64,000 nt of DNA. It comes from Streptomyces cinnabarinus (lineage in GTDB: Bacteria > Actinomycetota > Actinomycetes > Streptomycetales > Streptomycetaceae). The stretch's first letter is position 1. Every line of letters starts with the position of its first letter. Shown here piece after piece: positions 16,766 to 25,616 of this stretch. The notes under the pieces are model-generated. The model searched no databases, was not told where the DNA came from, and saw only the letters and a program-made list of their open reading frames with translations. Where the stretch lies: contig NZ_CP114413.1 of the NCBI RefSeq assembly GCF_027270315.1, positions 2,728,001 to 2,792,000 on the forward strand, in the 5' to 3' direction. A program made the position numbers and the translations under genes.

Positions 16766-16901
16766 CCCGGCTCTTACCCCGCTCTTACACCGGTCGAGCG
16801 TGACCGAGGCCCCCCTAGCCGCGCCTGGCACGAAGTGCCACCATGGAGGGGATCCGGGGACGCCGTCAGGGTGCCTCGAGATGACGTAAGGAGCCGTTGC
16901 C

Positions 16902-17768
16902 ATGACGCAGCTTTCGGCTGCCCAGACCACACCTTCCGGCGGCAGCAAAGCGCTGTACGGAGGGAAGGGCACCCGCCGCATCACCGTCCGGGACATCGCC
17001 CTCGCCAAGGAGCGGGGCGAGAAGTGGCCCATGCTCACCGCCTACGACGCGATGACCGCGTCCGTCTTCGACGAGGCCGGGATCCCGGTCATGCTGGTCG
17101 GGGACTCGGCGGGCAACTGCCACCTGGGGTACGAGACCACCGTGCCCGTCACGCTCGACGAGATGACCATGCTGTCGGCGGCCGTCGTACGGGGCACCTC
17201 GCGCGCCCTGATCGTCGGCGACCTGCCCTTCGGCTCCTACCAGGAGGGCCCGGTGCAGGCGCTGCGCTCGGCGACCCGGCTGGTGAAGGAGGCCGGTGTC
17301 GGCGCCGTGAAGCTGGAGGGCGGCGAGCGCTCGCACCGCCAGATCGAGCTGCTGGTCGAGTCCGGCATCCCGGTGATGGCCCACATCGGCCTGACCCCGC
17401 AGTCCGTCAACGCCATGGGCTACCGCGTCCAGGGCCGCGGCGAGGAGGCGGCTGCGCAGCTGCTCCGTGACGCCAAGGCGGTCCAGGACGCGGGCGCCTT
17501 CGCGGTCGTGCTGGAGCTGGTCCCGGCGGAGCTGGCGGCCGAGGTGACCCGGGTGCTGCACATCCCGACGGTCGGCATCGGCGCGGGCGCCGAGACCGAC
17601 GCCCAGGTCCTGGTCTGGACGGACATGATGGGTCTGACCGGCGGCCGGGTGCCCAAGTTCGTCAAGCAGTACGCCGAGCTGCGCCAGGTCATGGGCGACG
17701 CGGCGAAGGCGTTCGCGGAGGACGTCGTCGGCAGCACGTTCCCCACCGAGGAGCACTCCGTCCACTAG
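16902..17768 (+). CDS. panB: 3-methyl-2-oxobutanoate hydroxymethyltransferase
   Basis: 288 residues. PanB transfers a hydroxymethyl group from methylene-tetrahydrofolate to alpha-ketoisovalerate, giving ketopantoate, the first step to pantothenate and CoA. The family motifs are clear: MLTAYDAMTASVFDEAGIPV, VGDSAGNCHLGYETTVPVTL (Mg-binding Asp and Ser), GAVKLEGGERSHRQIELLV (Lys/Glu) and MAHIGLTPQSVNAMGYRVQG (His). A (beta/alpha)8 barrel of usual length plus a short N-terminal extension. AAGGAG precedes the ATG by eight bases. Monocistronic, closed by a perfect 12-bp hairpin. Confidence 0.97.
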   Translation: MTQLSAAQTTPSGGSKALYGGKGTRRITVRDIALAKERGEKWPMLTAYDAMTASVFDEAGIPVMLVGDSAGNCHLGYETTVPVTLDEMTMLSAAVVRGTSRALIVGDLPFGSYQEGPVQALRSATRLVKEAGVGAVKLEGGERSHRQIELLVESGIPVMAHIGLTPQSVNAMGYRVQGRGEEAAAQLLRDAKAVQDAGAFAVVLELVPAELAAEVTRVLHIPTVGIGAGAETDAQVLVWTDMMGLTGGRVPKFVKQYAELRQVMGDAAKAFAEDVVGSTFPTEEHSVH

Positions 17769-17786
17769 AGCCACAGCGGTACAGAG

Positions 17787-17819
17787 GCAGCCCGCCGATT
17801 TCCCCCGTCGGCGGGCTGC
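17787..17819 (+). terminator. panB terminator hairpin
   Basis: GCAGCCCGCCGA (17787–17798) pairs perfectly with TCGGCGGGCTGC (17808–17819) across a 9-base loop, 18 bases after the panB stop. No U tract follows. Confidence 0.8.
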
Positions 17820-17912
17820 TGCCGTTCCGGGCACCGTTCTTGTCGGCGGGATGTAGGTCCCTGTAGGGCCCTTGTCGGTGTTCTGTCGGTGGCGCCTGAC
17901 ACCGTCCTTCCC

Positions 17913-18938
17913 ATGACGCGAATCGACAAGAACCCCAGCGGCGCGGGGAGCGCCGTCACCGTGCGGGGGCTGGTCAAGCACTACGGCGAGACCAAGGCGT
18001 TGGACGGTGTGGACCTGGATGTGCGGGAGGGGTCCGTGATGGGGGTGCTCGGGCCCAACGGGGCCGGGAAGACCACCCTGGTCAGGATCCTGTCCACGCT
18101 GCTGACGCCCACCGCGGGGCAGGCGACCGTCGCGGGGTACGACGTCCTGCGCCAGCCCCGCCAGCTGCGCCGGGTGATCGGGCTGACCGGCCAGTACGCC
18201 TCCGTGGACGAGAAACTCCCGGGCTGGGAGAACCTGTACCTCATCGGGCGGCTGCTCGACCTGTCCCGGCGCGACGCCCGCGCCCGCGCCGACGAGCTGC
18301 TGGAGCGGTTCTCGCTCACCGAAGCCGGGAAGCGGCCCGCCGCCACCTACTCCGGCGGTATGCGGCGGCGCCTCGACCTCGCCGCCTCGATGATCGGGCA
18401 TCCGGCCGTGCTGTATCTCGACGAGCCGACGACCGGGCTCGACCCGCGCACCCGCATGGAGGTGTGGGACGAGGTCAAGGCCATGGTCGGGGACGGCGTC
18501 ACCGTGCTGCTGACCACCCAGTACATGGAGGAGGCCGAGCAGCTCGCCTCCGAGCTGACCGTCGTCGACCGGGGGAAGGTCATCGCCAAGGGCGGGATCG
18601 ACGAGCTGAAGGCCAAGGTCGGCGGGCGCACCCTGCGGATCCGGCCCGCCGATCCGCTGCAACTGCGGCCGCTGGCCGCGCATCTCGACGGGCTCGGGAT
18701 CACCGGGCTCGCCAGCACCACCGTGGACCCCGAGCGCGGCTCCCTGCTGGTGCCGATCCTGAGCGACGAGCAGCTCACCGCGGTCGTCGCGGCCGTCACC
18801 TCGCGCGGGGTCACGCTGGCCTCCGTCGCCACCGAACTGCCCAGCCTGGACGAGGTGTTCCTGTCCCTCACCGGCCACCGCGCCAGCGCCCCGCAGGACG
18901 CCGTGCCCGCCGACGACCGCGAGGAGGTCGCCGTATGA
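17913..18938 (+). CDS. DrrA-type ABC exporter ATP-binding subunit
   Basis: 341 residues. Walker A is GPNGAGKTTLVRIL at about residue 46, the signature is YSGGMRRRLDLAASMIGHPA, and Walker B is VLYLDEPTTGLDPRTR. A C-terminal DrrA extension (after about residue 230) ends with the LPSLDEVFLSLTGHR motif of the daunorubicin-resistance subfamily. It pairs with the DrrB-type permease, whose ATG overlaps its TGA (ATGA). No Shine–Dalgarno is evident before the ATG at 17913, so a short or absent leader is likely. Likely exports a hydrophobic metabolite or lipid; the big BTAD regulator convergent to it could be linked but is on the other strand. Confidence 0.92.
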   Translation: MTRIDKNPSGAGSAVTVRGLVKHYGETKALDGVDLDVREGSVMGVLGPNGAGKTTLVRILSTLLTPTAGQATVAGYDVLRQPRQLRRVIGLTGQYASVDEKLPGWENLYLIGRLLDLSRRDARARADELLERFSLTEAGKRPAATYSGGMRRRLDLAASMIGHPAVLYLDEPTTGLDPRTRMEVWDEVKAMVGDGVTVLLTTQYMEEAEQLASELTVVDRGKVIAKGGIDELKAKVGGRTLRIRPADPLQLRPLAAHLDGLGITGLASTTVDPERGSLLVPILSDEQLTAVVAAVTSRGVTLASVATELPSLDEVFLSLTGHRASAPQDAVPADDREEVAV

Positions 18939-19759
18939 CCACCACCACGATCACCACGACCCACGTCGGCGCCGCCGACGCCCGTATCCCGTTGCGCAGT
19001 CATCTGCGGCACACCGGCGCGCTCGTCCGGCGCAATCTGCTGTGGATCCGGCAGGACCCGGAGTCGATGGCCGACGCCGTCCTCTTCCCGATCGTCTTCA
19101 CGCTGCTGTTCGTGTACGTCTTCGGCGGCTCCATCGGGCAGTCGCTGGGCGGCGGACAGGAGGCGTATGTGCAGTACGTCGTGCCCGGCATGCTCGCCAT
19201 GATGGGCATGACCATGGCCCAGGGCGTGGGCACCGGCTTCAACCAGGACTTCAACACCGGTGTCATGGACCGCTTCCGGTCCCTGCCGATCGGCCGCGGC
19301 TCGGTGCTGTTCGCCAAGATCGCGGTGGAGCTGCTGCGGATGCTGTTCGCGACCGCCGTGCTGATGGTGGTGTCCCTGCTGGTGGGCTTCGACGTCACCA
19401 ACTGGGGTGGCCTGCTGGCCTCCGTCGCCCTGTCCGTGGTCTTCGGCTCGGCGCTGATGTGGGTCTTCCTCACCCTCGGCGTGGTGATGAAGAACGTGCA
19501 GTCCGTGCAGGCGATGGGCTTCCTGGTGCTGATGCCGCTCCAGTTCGGCTCGTCGATCTTCGCGCCGACGAACTCGATGCCGGGCTGGCTGCAGAACTTC
19601 ACCGACTACAACCCGCTCTCCGCGCTCGCGGACGCGTCCCGCGGGCTGACGAACGGCGGTCCGGTCGCCCACGACCTGTGGCTGACGCTCGGCTGGTCGG
19701 TGCTGCTGACCGCGGTCATGGCGCCGATCGCCATCCACAAGTTCCGCACCAAGACCTGA
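18935..19759 (+). CDS. DrrB-type ABC-2 permease subunit
   Basis: 274 residues with six predicted transmembrane helices. The N-terminal cytosolic helix GALVRRNLLWIRQDPESMAD is followed by TM1 (VLFPIVFTLLFVYVFGG). The ABC-2 core motif is QDFNTGVMDRFRSLPIGRGS, then the LPLQFGSS-like turn LVLMPLQFGSSIFAPTNSMP and the YNPLSALADASRGL helix, characteristic of DrrB. Four-base overlap with the ATPase gene. A small hairpin at its stop separates it from the convergent regulator gene. Confidence 0.92.
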   Translation: MTTTTITTTHVGAADARIPLRSHLRHTGALVRRNLLWIRQDPESMADAVLFPIVFTLLFVYVFGGSIGQSLGGGQEAYVQYVVPGMLAMMGMTMAQGVGTGFNQDFNTGVMDRFRSLPIGRGSVLFAKIAVELLRMLFATAVLMVVSLLVGFDVTNWGGLLASVALSVVFGSALMWVFLTLGVVMKNVQSVQAMGFLVLMPLQFGSSIFAPTNSMPGWLQNFTDYNPLSALADASRGLTNGGPVAHDLWLTLGWSVLLTAVMAPIAIHKFRTKT

Positions 19760-19773
19760 CCCGCACCGGGTCA
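19757..19773. terminator. Small hairpin between convergent genes
   Basis: TGACCC–gcacc–GGGTCA covers the permease stop and the last bases of the convergent BTAD regulator gene. The stem is only six base pairs, so activity is uncertain. Confidence 0.4.
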
Positions 19774-22700
19774 CACCAGGGCGGCGGCCTCCTTCGCGGT
19801 GAGGCGGCCGCCCTCGGCGTACCCGGCCTGGTACGTCTCCTCGTCGAGGACCGCGCGCACCGCGGCGGTCGCCCGGGCCCGGCACTCGCGCTCCAGGGTG
19901 GAGTTCAGGTGTCCGGGCGGCAGCAGCGCCTCGGCGGCCCCGAGACAGCGGGCGGCGTCGTAGGGCTCGCTGTCGGCCAGCGCCACGGCTGCGATGACCA
20001 GGCAAGCCGAGACCAACTGCGGGGCCATGGCCTCCGCCACCGCGTTGTCCGCCTGCTCCAGAGCGCGCCGGAGCTTGTCCCGGGCCTCTTCGTGGTGACC
20101 CTCGGAGGCGTCCATCCAGGCCTCCCCGCTGAGGATGAAGGCGTCGAAGACATGGAACTGGGCGAGGCCGAAGTTCTCGCGCAGCACCCGGATCTGCTCG
20201 CGGGCCTCGGTGGTACGGCCGGTGATGCTGAGCCAGCCGGCGAGGATGACCCGGCTGAACGGCATCGCCTCGCTGTGCCCGCCGTCCAGCCCGTCGATGA
20301 CCTCCCGCAGCAGGCGTTCGCCCCGTTCGCCCTGTCCGTCCTCCAGCAGCGCGCCGGCCAGCCGGGCGGACAGGACGGCCTCCTGGGCACGGGCACCGAG
20401 CCGTCGGGCCCGCTCGATGGCCGCCTCATAGTCGGCGGCCGCATCCGCGTAGGCGCCCGTCCGCTCGCGGGCCTCCGCGCGCGCCGACAGCGCCTCGGCC
20501 GTGCCCCATTCGTCGCCCAGCCGCTCGTAGATGGCGAGCGACTCGTCGGCGTCCCGGGCCGCTTCCCCGGCGCGCTCGGGGCGGTTGGCGAGGCCGTTGG
20601 CGCGCATCTGGAGGGTGGCGGCCAGCTCCCACTCGTAGCCCGGGGTGGTCCGGCAGGTCTCCACGCAGGCGTTGAGCAGCCGGGCGACCGTGTCCATGTC
20701 GCCGGTGAGCATCACGGCGAACACGGCCAGGATGCCGGGGCTACGGCAGGACTGCGGAAGCCCCGGCGGGTAGGTCGCGGCGATGGTGCGCAGCTTCTGC
20801 TGGGCGACCGGGTTCTGCCAGGCGTCCAACTCGGTGTCCATGCAGGCGAAATGGGCCAGATGGACACCGCGCCGGGCCTCGGCCAGCACCTCTCCGGTGT
20901 ACGGGGGCGGCTCGGCGGTGCAGCGCTGCCAGACCGGCTCGGCCGGACGGACCGGCTCGGCGAAGGCGAAGGGGTCGGGGCCGAGCGCCATCACCTCCGC
21001 GCACCAGGTGCGGGCCTCGATCCTCAGGTCGCGCATCTGCCAGTACCAGCCCAGCGACAGCGCCAGCGCCAGCGCCTCCTGCTCGTCGCGCTCGGCGACG
21101 GCGTGCCGCAGGGCGGTGCGCAGGTTCTCGTACTCCCGCTGGAGCAGTTCCACGGCGGCCAGTTGACCGGAGCCGCGCAGCAACGGGTCGGTGACCCGGG
21201 CGAGTTCGCGGTAGTACGTCAGATGCGCGCGCTCGGCGCGGGGGCGTTCCCCGGCCTCGTCCAGGCGTTCGCGCGCGTACTCGGCGACGGTCTCCAGGAG
21301 CCGGTAGCGCATCGCCCCGTCGCCCGAAGGGGCGGCCACCACCAGGGACTTGTCGACGAGGGAGCCGAGCGCGTCGAGGGCGGCGGGCCCGCACACGGCC
21401 TCCGCGGCGGGCAGGTCGCAGCCGCCCGCGAAGACCGAGAGCCGGCTGAGGACCTCGCGTTCGGCCTCGTCGAGCAGGTCCCAGGACCAGTCGACGACGG
21501 CCCTGAGGGTCTGCTGGCGGGGCAGGACGGTACGGCTGCCGGAGGTCAGCAGCCGGAAGCGGTCGTCGAGCCGGTCGGCGATCTGGCGGGGAGTGAGCAT
21601 CCGCAGCCGGGCGGCGGCGAGCTCGATGGCGAGGGGCAGTCCGTCGAGGCGGCGGCAGATCTCGGCGCAGGCCTCGGGGTCGTCGTCGACGCGGAATCCG
21701 GGGCGGGCCGCGGCGCCCCGATCGGTGAGCAGGCGCAGCGCGTAGGGCTGGGGCAGGGATTCCACCGGGCGCAGTACCTCGCCGGGTACGCCGAGGGGTT
21801 CACGGCTGGTGGCCAGGACCGTCAGTCCCGGGCAGTGGGCCAGCAGGTGTTCGGCGAGCCGGGCGGCGGCGTCGACGACGTGTTCGCAGTTGTCGAGGAC
21901 GATCAGCAGGCGGCGCCGGGAGCAGTGCTCCACGAGGCGTTCGACCGGGTCGTCGTGCCGGTCGGCGCTGCGGAGCTCCTCGGCTCCGGCGCCGTAGAGC
22001 ACGGTCTCGCGGGCGCCGACGGCGGTGAGCACGGCTTCCGGTACGGCCTCGGGATCGTCGACGGGGGCGAGTTCGGCCAGCCAGATCCCGTCGGGTGCGG
22101 TGTCCCGGAGGGTCTCGGCGGCCTCCTGGGACAGCCGGGTCTTCCCCGCGCCGCCGGGCCCGAGGAGCGTGACCAGCCGGGCGCCGCCGAGGTCCCCGCG
22201 GATGGCGTCGATGTCGGCTTCCCGGCCGACGAAGGAGGTCAGCCGGGCCCGCAGGTTGCCCAGGTGCGTCGGCGCCGGTTCCGGGGCCAGCAACTCGCGG
22301 TGCAGGGCGGCCAGTTCGGCGCCGGGATCGGATCCGAGCCGTTCGGCGAGCAGGAGGCGCACGTCGTCGTAGGCGGCGAGCGCCTCGGCGGGGCGGCCGA
22401 GATCGCGCAGCGCCCGCAGCCGCAGCGTCTGCAACGGCTCGTCCAGCGGATGGCTGTCGCACAGGGCGGTCAGCTCCGGCAGCGCCTGTTCGGCCTGGCC
22501 GAGGGCGAGGGCGGCGGTGTGCCGGGCGCGCAGGGCGTCCAGGCGGCGGGTCTGCCTGCGGGCGGCCTCGGCGGTGCGGTCGGGGAGGTCGGCGAGGGCG
22601 GGGCCGTGCCACAGGGCGAGGGCGTCGTCGAGGACTCCGGCGGCCTTGGCGGGGTCGCCGTCGGCGAGGGCGCGGATGCCGTCGGCGGTGAGCCGCTCGA

Positions 22701-23007
22701 AGCGGTGCAGGTCGATGTCGTCGGGGCGGGCGGCGAGCCGGTACCCGCCGTCCACGGACTCGATCGCGTCGGCGCCGAGGCTCCGCCGCAGCCGCCCGAC
22801 CAGCGCCTGGAGCGCCCCGGCCGCATCGGCGGGCGGATCCCCGGCCCACACCTCGTCCACGAGTAGCTGCACGGGCACGGTACGGCCACCGCGCAGCGCG
22901 AGCACGCCGAGCAGCGCACGCAGCCGCGCCCCGCCGACCGGGACGGGGGTGCCGTCGGGACGAAGGGCCTGGGTAGTGCCGAGGATGCGATAGCGCACGG
23001 GGTCCAT
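19771..23007 (-). CDS. AfsR-like regulator: OmpR-type DNA-binding + BTAD + NB-ARC + TPR
   Basis: 1078 residues. Residues 1–90 form the winged helix (VGGARLRALLGVLALRGGRT, VDEVWAGDPP), 95–240 the bacterial transcriptional activation domain (YRLAARPDDIDLHRFERLTA onwards). A STAND ATPase follows, with Walker A VTLLGPGGAGKTRLSQEAAE and Walker B LLIVLDNCEHVVDAA, then a winged-helix region and about 450 residues of TPR-like helices. This large SARP architecture resembles AfsR and activates secondary-metabolism or morphological genes. The ATG at 23007 is used. A MITE-like element lies 28 bases upstream, in the promoter region. The target cannot be named; the DrrAB exporter converges on it. Confidence 0.9.
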   Translation of the reverse strand: MDPVRYRILGTTQALRPDGTPVPVGGARLRALLGVLALRGGRTVPVQLLVDEVWAGDPPADAAGALQALVGRLRRSLGADAIESVDGGYRLAARPDDIDLHRFERLTADGIRALADGDPAKAAGVLDDALALWHGPALADLPDRTAEAARRQTRRLDALRARHTAALALGQAEQALPELTALCDSHPLDEPLQTLRLRALRDLGRPAEALAAYDDVRLLLAERLGSDPGAELAALHRELLAPEPAPTHLGNLRARLTSFVGREADIDAIRGDLGGARLVTLLGPGGAGKTRLSQEAAETLRDTAPDGIWLAELAPVDDPEAVPEAVLTAVGARETVLYGAGAEELRSADRHDDPVERLVEHCSRRRLLIVLDNCEHVVDAAARLAEHLLAHCPGLTVLATSREPLGVPGEVLRPVESLPQPYALRLLTDRGAAARPGFRVDDDPEACAEICRRLDGLPLAIELAAARLRMLTPRQIADRLDDRFRLLTSGSRTVLPRQQTLRAVVDWSWDLLDEAEREVLSRLSVFAGGCDLPAAEAVCGPAALDALGSLVDKSLVVAAPSGDGAMRYRLLETVAEYARERLDEAGERPRAERAHLTYYRELARVTDPLLRGSGQLAAVELLQREYENLRTALRHAVAERDEQEALALALSLGWYWQMRDLRIEARTWCAEVMALGPDPFAFAEPVRPAEPVWQRCTAEPPPYTGEVLAEARRGVHLAHFACMDTELDAWQNPVAQQKLRTIAATYPPGLPQSCRSPGILAVFAVMLTGDMDTVARLLNACVETCRTTPGYEWELAATLQMRANGLANRPERAGEAARDADESLAIYERLGDEWGTAEALSARAEARERTGAYADAAADYEAAIERARRLGARAQEAVLSARLAGALLEDGQGERGERLLREVIDGLDGGHSEAMPFSRVILAGWLSITGRTTEAREQIRVLRENFGLAQFHVFDAFILSGEAWMDASEGHHEEARDKLRRALEQADNAVAEAMAPQLVSACLVIAAVALADSEPYDAARCLGAAEALLPPGHLNSTLERECRARATAAVRAVLDEETYQAGYAEGGRLTAKEAAALV

Positions 23008-23035
23008 TGTCTCTGGTGTGTGGGGGTGGGGGTTA

Positions 23036-23218
23036 GGGCCTGTCGTTTGGATCAGGCCGGCTGCAAGAAGGGGCCGGGTCGGCGGGGCCGAGCGGGGTCT
23101 GGTGCGTGCAGCTGCAAGGCGGAGGAGGGCGGCGACGCGGAGCGTCGGCAACCGACGACAACGCCGCAGATGTGCGTGCCAGACCCCGCGACGCCGGACT
23201 GATCCAAACGACAGGCCC
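23036..23218. mobile_element. 183-bp MITE-like element with 26-bp inverted ends and TA flanks
   Basis: The left end begins GGGCCTGTCGTTTGGATCAG; the right end is its inverted copy, and the match runs 26 bases with one mismatch at position 21. TA dinucleotides flank both sides (23034–23035 and 23219–23220), as expected for a TA-targeting (IS630/Tc1-like) transposase. There is no room for a transposase gene. It sits between the BTAD regulator start and the stop of the next gene, so it may carry or interrupt that regulator's promoter. The ends look like a dispersed repeat I recall from many Streptomyces genomes. Confidence 0.75.
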
Positions 23219-23229
23219 TAGGGGGCATT

Positions 23230-23763
23230 TCAGCGGTCCGGGACCTCCAGGGTGACCAGTGCTCCGGATTCCCTCCGCCCTCGGCCCGCCGTGGGCGGTT
23301 CCGGGTCCGTGAACCACTTCGGGCAGGTGTCGACCGCCCGTAGCGACCGGGTCCCCGGCACCGGCTCCCAGGTGCGCGAACCCGGTTCGGTCTCGGCGTA
23401 CTCCTGGCTGACGACCCGCACGGCCCGCACCAGGCCGGTGACCTCCGGCCACTCTCCCCCGTGCCGTTCGACCGTCAGCAGCCCGGCCAGGCGGATCCGG
23501 TCGCCGGGCCGCTCCTCGCCGAGGTCCTCCGGGGCGACGACGTCGACGGGGTCCTCGTGCAGGGCGACGGTGAGTCCCCTCTCGTCCTCCAGGACCCGGA
23601 CGCCGTTCACCTGGGCCACCTCCCCGACGACCTCGGCCACCTCGTCGTCCCAGTCGCCGGATTCGCCGAGCAGCAGCGGCCAGCTCACCTCGTCGCCCAC
23701 CGAGAACGGTGTGCCGCAGCACTCCATCTGCCAGTCCGCGTAGAACACGTGCCAAATCCCCAT
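23230..23763 (-). CDS. DUF6578-type conserved hypothetical protein
   Basis: 177 residues beginning MGIWHVFYADWQMECCGTPF, then an acidic, beta-rich body (VGDEVSWPLLLGESGDWDDE) and a Trp-containing C-terminus (PKWFTDPEPP). The N-terminal motif with Trp-Gln-Met-Glu-Cys-Cys-Gly marks the DUF6578 family of actinobacteria, as I recall it. No signal peptide and no membrane helix, so it is cytosolic; no function is known. The ATG at 23763 is preceded by GAAGGTG. The MITE-like element starts 11 bases after its stop. Confidence 0.75.
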   Translation of the reverse strand: MGIWHVFYADWQMECCGTPFSVGDEVSWPLLLGESGDWDDEVAEVVGEVAQVNGVRVLEDERGLTVALHEDPVDVVAPEDLGEERPGDRIRLAGLLTVERHGGEWPEVTGLVRAVRVVSQEYAETEPGSRTWEPVPGTRSLRAVDTCPKWFTDPEPPTAGRGRRESGALVTLEVPDR

Positions 23764-23870
23764 CCCCCCACCTTCTCTGGAACCCGGCCCCTGTCGCGAG
23801 ACGTTTTCCCGGTGCGCCCGGTACCGTCGGGCGGCAGCACACCGCGTGCCGACCAGTCCAGGGAGCCGCA

Positions 23871-24638
23871 TTGACCGCCACCACCACCCGCCACAGCGAC
23901 CGGCGGATGAGCCCTGTCTTCGCCGGCATCCTGGCCGTCACGGCGGTGACCGGCTGGGCCACCTGGACCGGGTTCGCCGAGCAGCCGGGCGTCGCCGTCT
24001 TCCTGTTCGTGACGGCGGCGTGGATCGTCTCGCTGTGCCTGCACGAGTACGCGCACGCCCGTACGGCGCTGCACAGCGGTGACATCTCGGTCGCCGCGAA
24101 GGGCTACCTCACGCTGAACCCGCTGAAGTACACGCACGCCCTGCTGAGCATCGTGCTCCCCGTGGTCTTCCTGATCATGGGCGGGATCGGTCTGCCGGGC
24201 GGGGCGGTCCTGATCGAGCGCGGACGGATCCCGGGGCGCTGGCGGCACAGCCTGATCTCGGCGGCGGGCCCGCTCACCAACCTGCTGTTCGCGGTGGTGT
24301 GCACGGCGCCGTTCTGGCTCGGCGCGCTGGACGGCGTCCCCGACGACTTCCGGGTCGCGCTCGCCTTCCTCGCCCTGCTCCAGGTCACGGCCGCGATCCT
24401 GAACTTCCTGCCGGTGCCGGGTCTGGACGGCTACGGCGTGATCGAGCCCTGGCTGTCGTACAACGTCCGCCGCCAGGTGGAGCCGTTCGCGCCGTTCGGG
24501 CTGCTGTTCGTGATCGCGCTGCTGTGGCTGCCCCCGGTGCGGGACGGCTTCCTCGACGTGGTGAACACGATCCTCGACGGCCTCGGCGTCAGCGAGCTGG
24601 AGACGTCGTACGGCTGGAGCCTCTACCGGTTCTGGTAG
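23871..24638 (+). CDS. Site-2 protease-like (M50) membrane metallopeptidase
   Basis: 255 residues from a TTG at 23871 behind GGGAG; an ATG at 23907 is the alternative. Five or six transmembrane helices. The zinc motif H-E-x-x-H is in WIVSLCLHEYAHARTALHSG, and the third ligand is in ILNFLPVPGLDGYGVIEPWL (N-x-x-P-x-P-x-x-D-G), both intramembrane as in rhomboid-like S2P enzymes. Such proteins cleave membrane-embedded anti-sigma factors or other single-span substrates. No anti-sigma gene is adjacent, so the substrate is unknown. Confidence 0.85.
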   Translation: MTATTTRHSDRRMSPVFAGILAVTAVTGWATWTGFAEQPGVAVFLFVTAAWIVSLCLHEYAHARTALHSGDISVAAKGYLTLNPLKYTHALLSIVLPVVFLIMGGIGLPGGAVLIERGRIPGRWRHSLISAAGPLTNLLFAVVCTAPFWLGALDGVPDDFRVALAFLALLQVTAAILNFLPVPGLDGYGVIEPWLSYNVRRQVEPFAPFGLLFVIALLWLPPVRDGFLDVVNTILDGLGVSELETSYGWSLYRFW

Positions 24639-24802
24639 GCGGCGGCCTTCTGGCGCTTGAGGTAGTACCAGCACATGTTGGACGACAGCCCCGCCAGCAG
24701 CACCCAGACGATGCCCAGGAAGCTGCCCTGCGCGAAGGAGACGACGGCGGCGGCCACCGCGAGGACACAGACGACCAGGGCGTAGAGGGCGAGGCGGGGC
24801 AT
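24623..24802 (-). CDS. Small two-TM membrane protein
   Basis: 59 residues: two hydrophobic helices (LALYALVVCVLAVAAAVVSF and LGIVWVLLAGLSSNMCWYYL) and a basic C-terminal tail KRQKAAAYQNR. The ATG at 24802 has AGGAG eight bases upstream, which supports translation. The 3' end overlaps the convergent M50 protease gene by 16 bases. Not recognised beyond a small conserved streptomycete membrane protein; it might associate with the protease, but only position suggests so. Confidence 0.65.
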   Translation of the reverse strand: MPRLALYALVVCVLAVAAAVVSFAQGSFLGIVWVLLAGLSSNMCWYYLKRQKAAAYQNR

Positions 24803-24861
24803 GCGGGGGTCTCCTGTCGGGGGACACTGCGGTACGACGCCCTCCAGTGTCCCCCATCCGC

Positions 24862-25569
24862 TCATACGTCCGTGATGCGGAGTCCCGCATGCGCCTTGTA
24901 GCGGCGGTTGACGGAGATCAGGTTCGCGACCAGGGACTCGACCTGGTGGGCGTTGCGCAGGCGGCCGGCGAAGACGCCGCGCATGCCGGGGATACGGCCG
25001 GCCAGCGCCTGGACGATCTCCACATCGGCGCGCACCTCGCCGAGGACCATCACATCGGTGTCGATCTCGTCGATCTCCGGGTCCTGGAGCAGCACCGCCG
25101 ACAGGTGGTGGAAGGCGGCGGTGACCCGGGAGTCCGGCAGCAGCGCCGCGGCCTGCTGGGCCGCGCTGCCCTCCTCCGGCTTGAGCGCGTAGGCGCCCTG
25201 CTTGTCGAAGCCGAGCGGGTTGACGCAGTCGACGACCAGTTTCCCGGCGAGCTCCTCGCGCAGCGACTCCAGGGTCTTGCCGTGGCCCTCCCACGGCACG
25301 GCGACGATCACGATGTCGCTGCGGCGGGCGGTCTCGGCGTTGTCGGCGCCCTCGACGCCGTACCCGAGTTCCTCGGCGGCGGTCTGCGCGCGCTCCGCGG
25401 CCCGGGAGCCGATGATCACCTTCTGGCCGGCCTTGGCGAGCCGGTAGGCCAGGCCCTTGCCCTGCGGGCCGGTGCCGCCGAGCACGCCGACGACGAGCCC
25501 GGAGACGTCGGGCAGGTCCCAGGGGTCCTTGGCGGGGGCCTTCTGTGCAGCACTGTCGGTAGAGGTCAT
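24862..25569 (-). CDS. npdG: NADPH-dependent F420 reductase
   Basis: 235 residues. It reduces cofactor F420 with NADPH to supply F420H2 for F420-dependent enzymes in the cytosol. The Rossmann motif is VVGVLGGTGPQGKGLAYRLA, followed by the NADPH-phosphate contacts IIGSRAAERAQTAAEELGYG. Later motifs VVDCVNPLGF, AFHHLSAVLL and MRGVFAGRLRNAHQVESLVA fit the archaeal/actinobacterial FNO family. An N-terminal extension of about 25 residues is present. ATG at 25569. Confidence 0.9.
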   Translation of the reverse strand: MTSTDSAAQKAPAKDPWDLPDVSGLVVGVLGGTGPQGKGLAYRLAKAGQKVIIGSRAAERAQTAAEELGYGVEGADNAETARRSDIVIVAVPWEGHGKTLESLREELAGKLVVDCVNPLGFDKQGAYALKPEEGSAAQQAAALLPDSRVTAAFHHLSAVLLQDPEIDEIDTDVMVLGEVRADVEIVQALAGRIPGMRGVFAGRLRNAHQVESLVANLISVNRRYKAHAGLRITDV

Positions 25570-25616
25570 GGCCCGACTTTACGTGCGCCTCGACGGCCCC
25601 TCCGGGCGGACTCCGG

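Noticed and set aside
19042..22866. A 1274-codon open frame on the plus strand opposite the AfsR-like regulator
   Set aside because: Low-complexity Gly/Arg/Gln translation, no domain; it is the antisense shadow typical of high-GC DNA.
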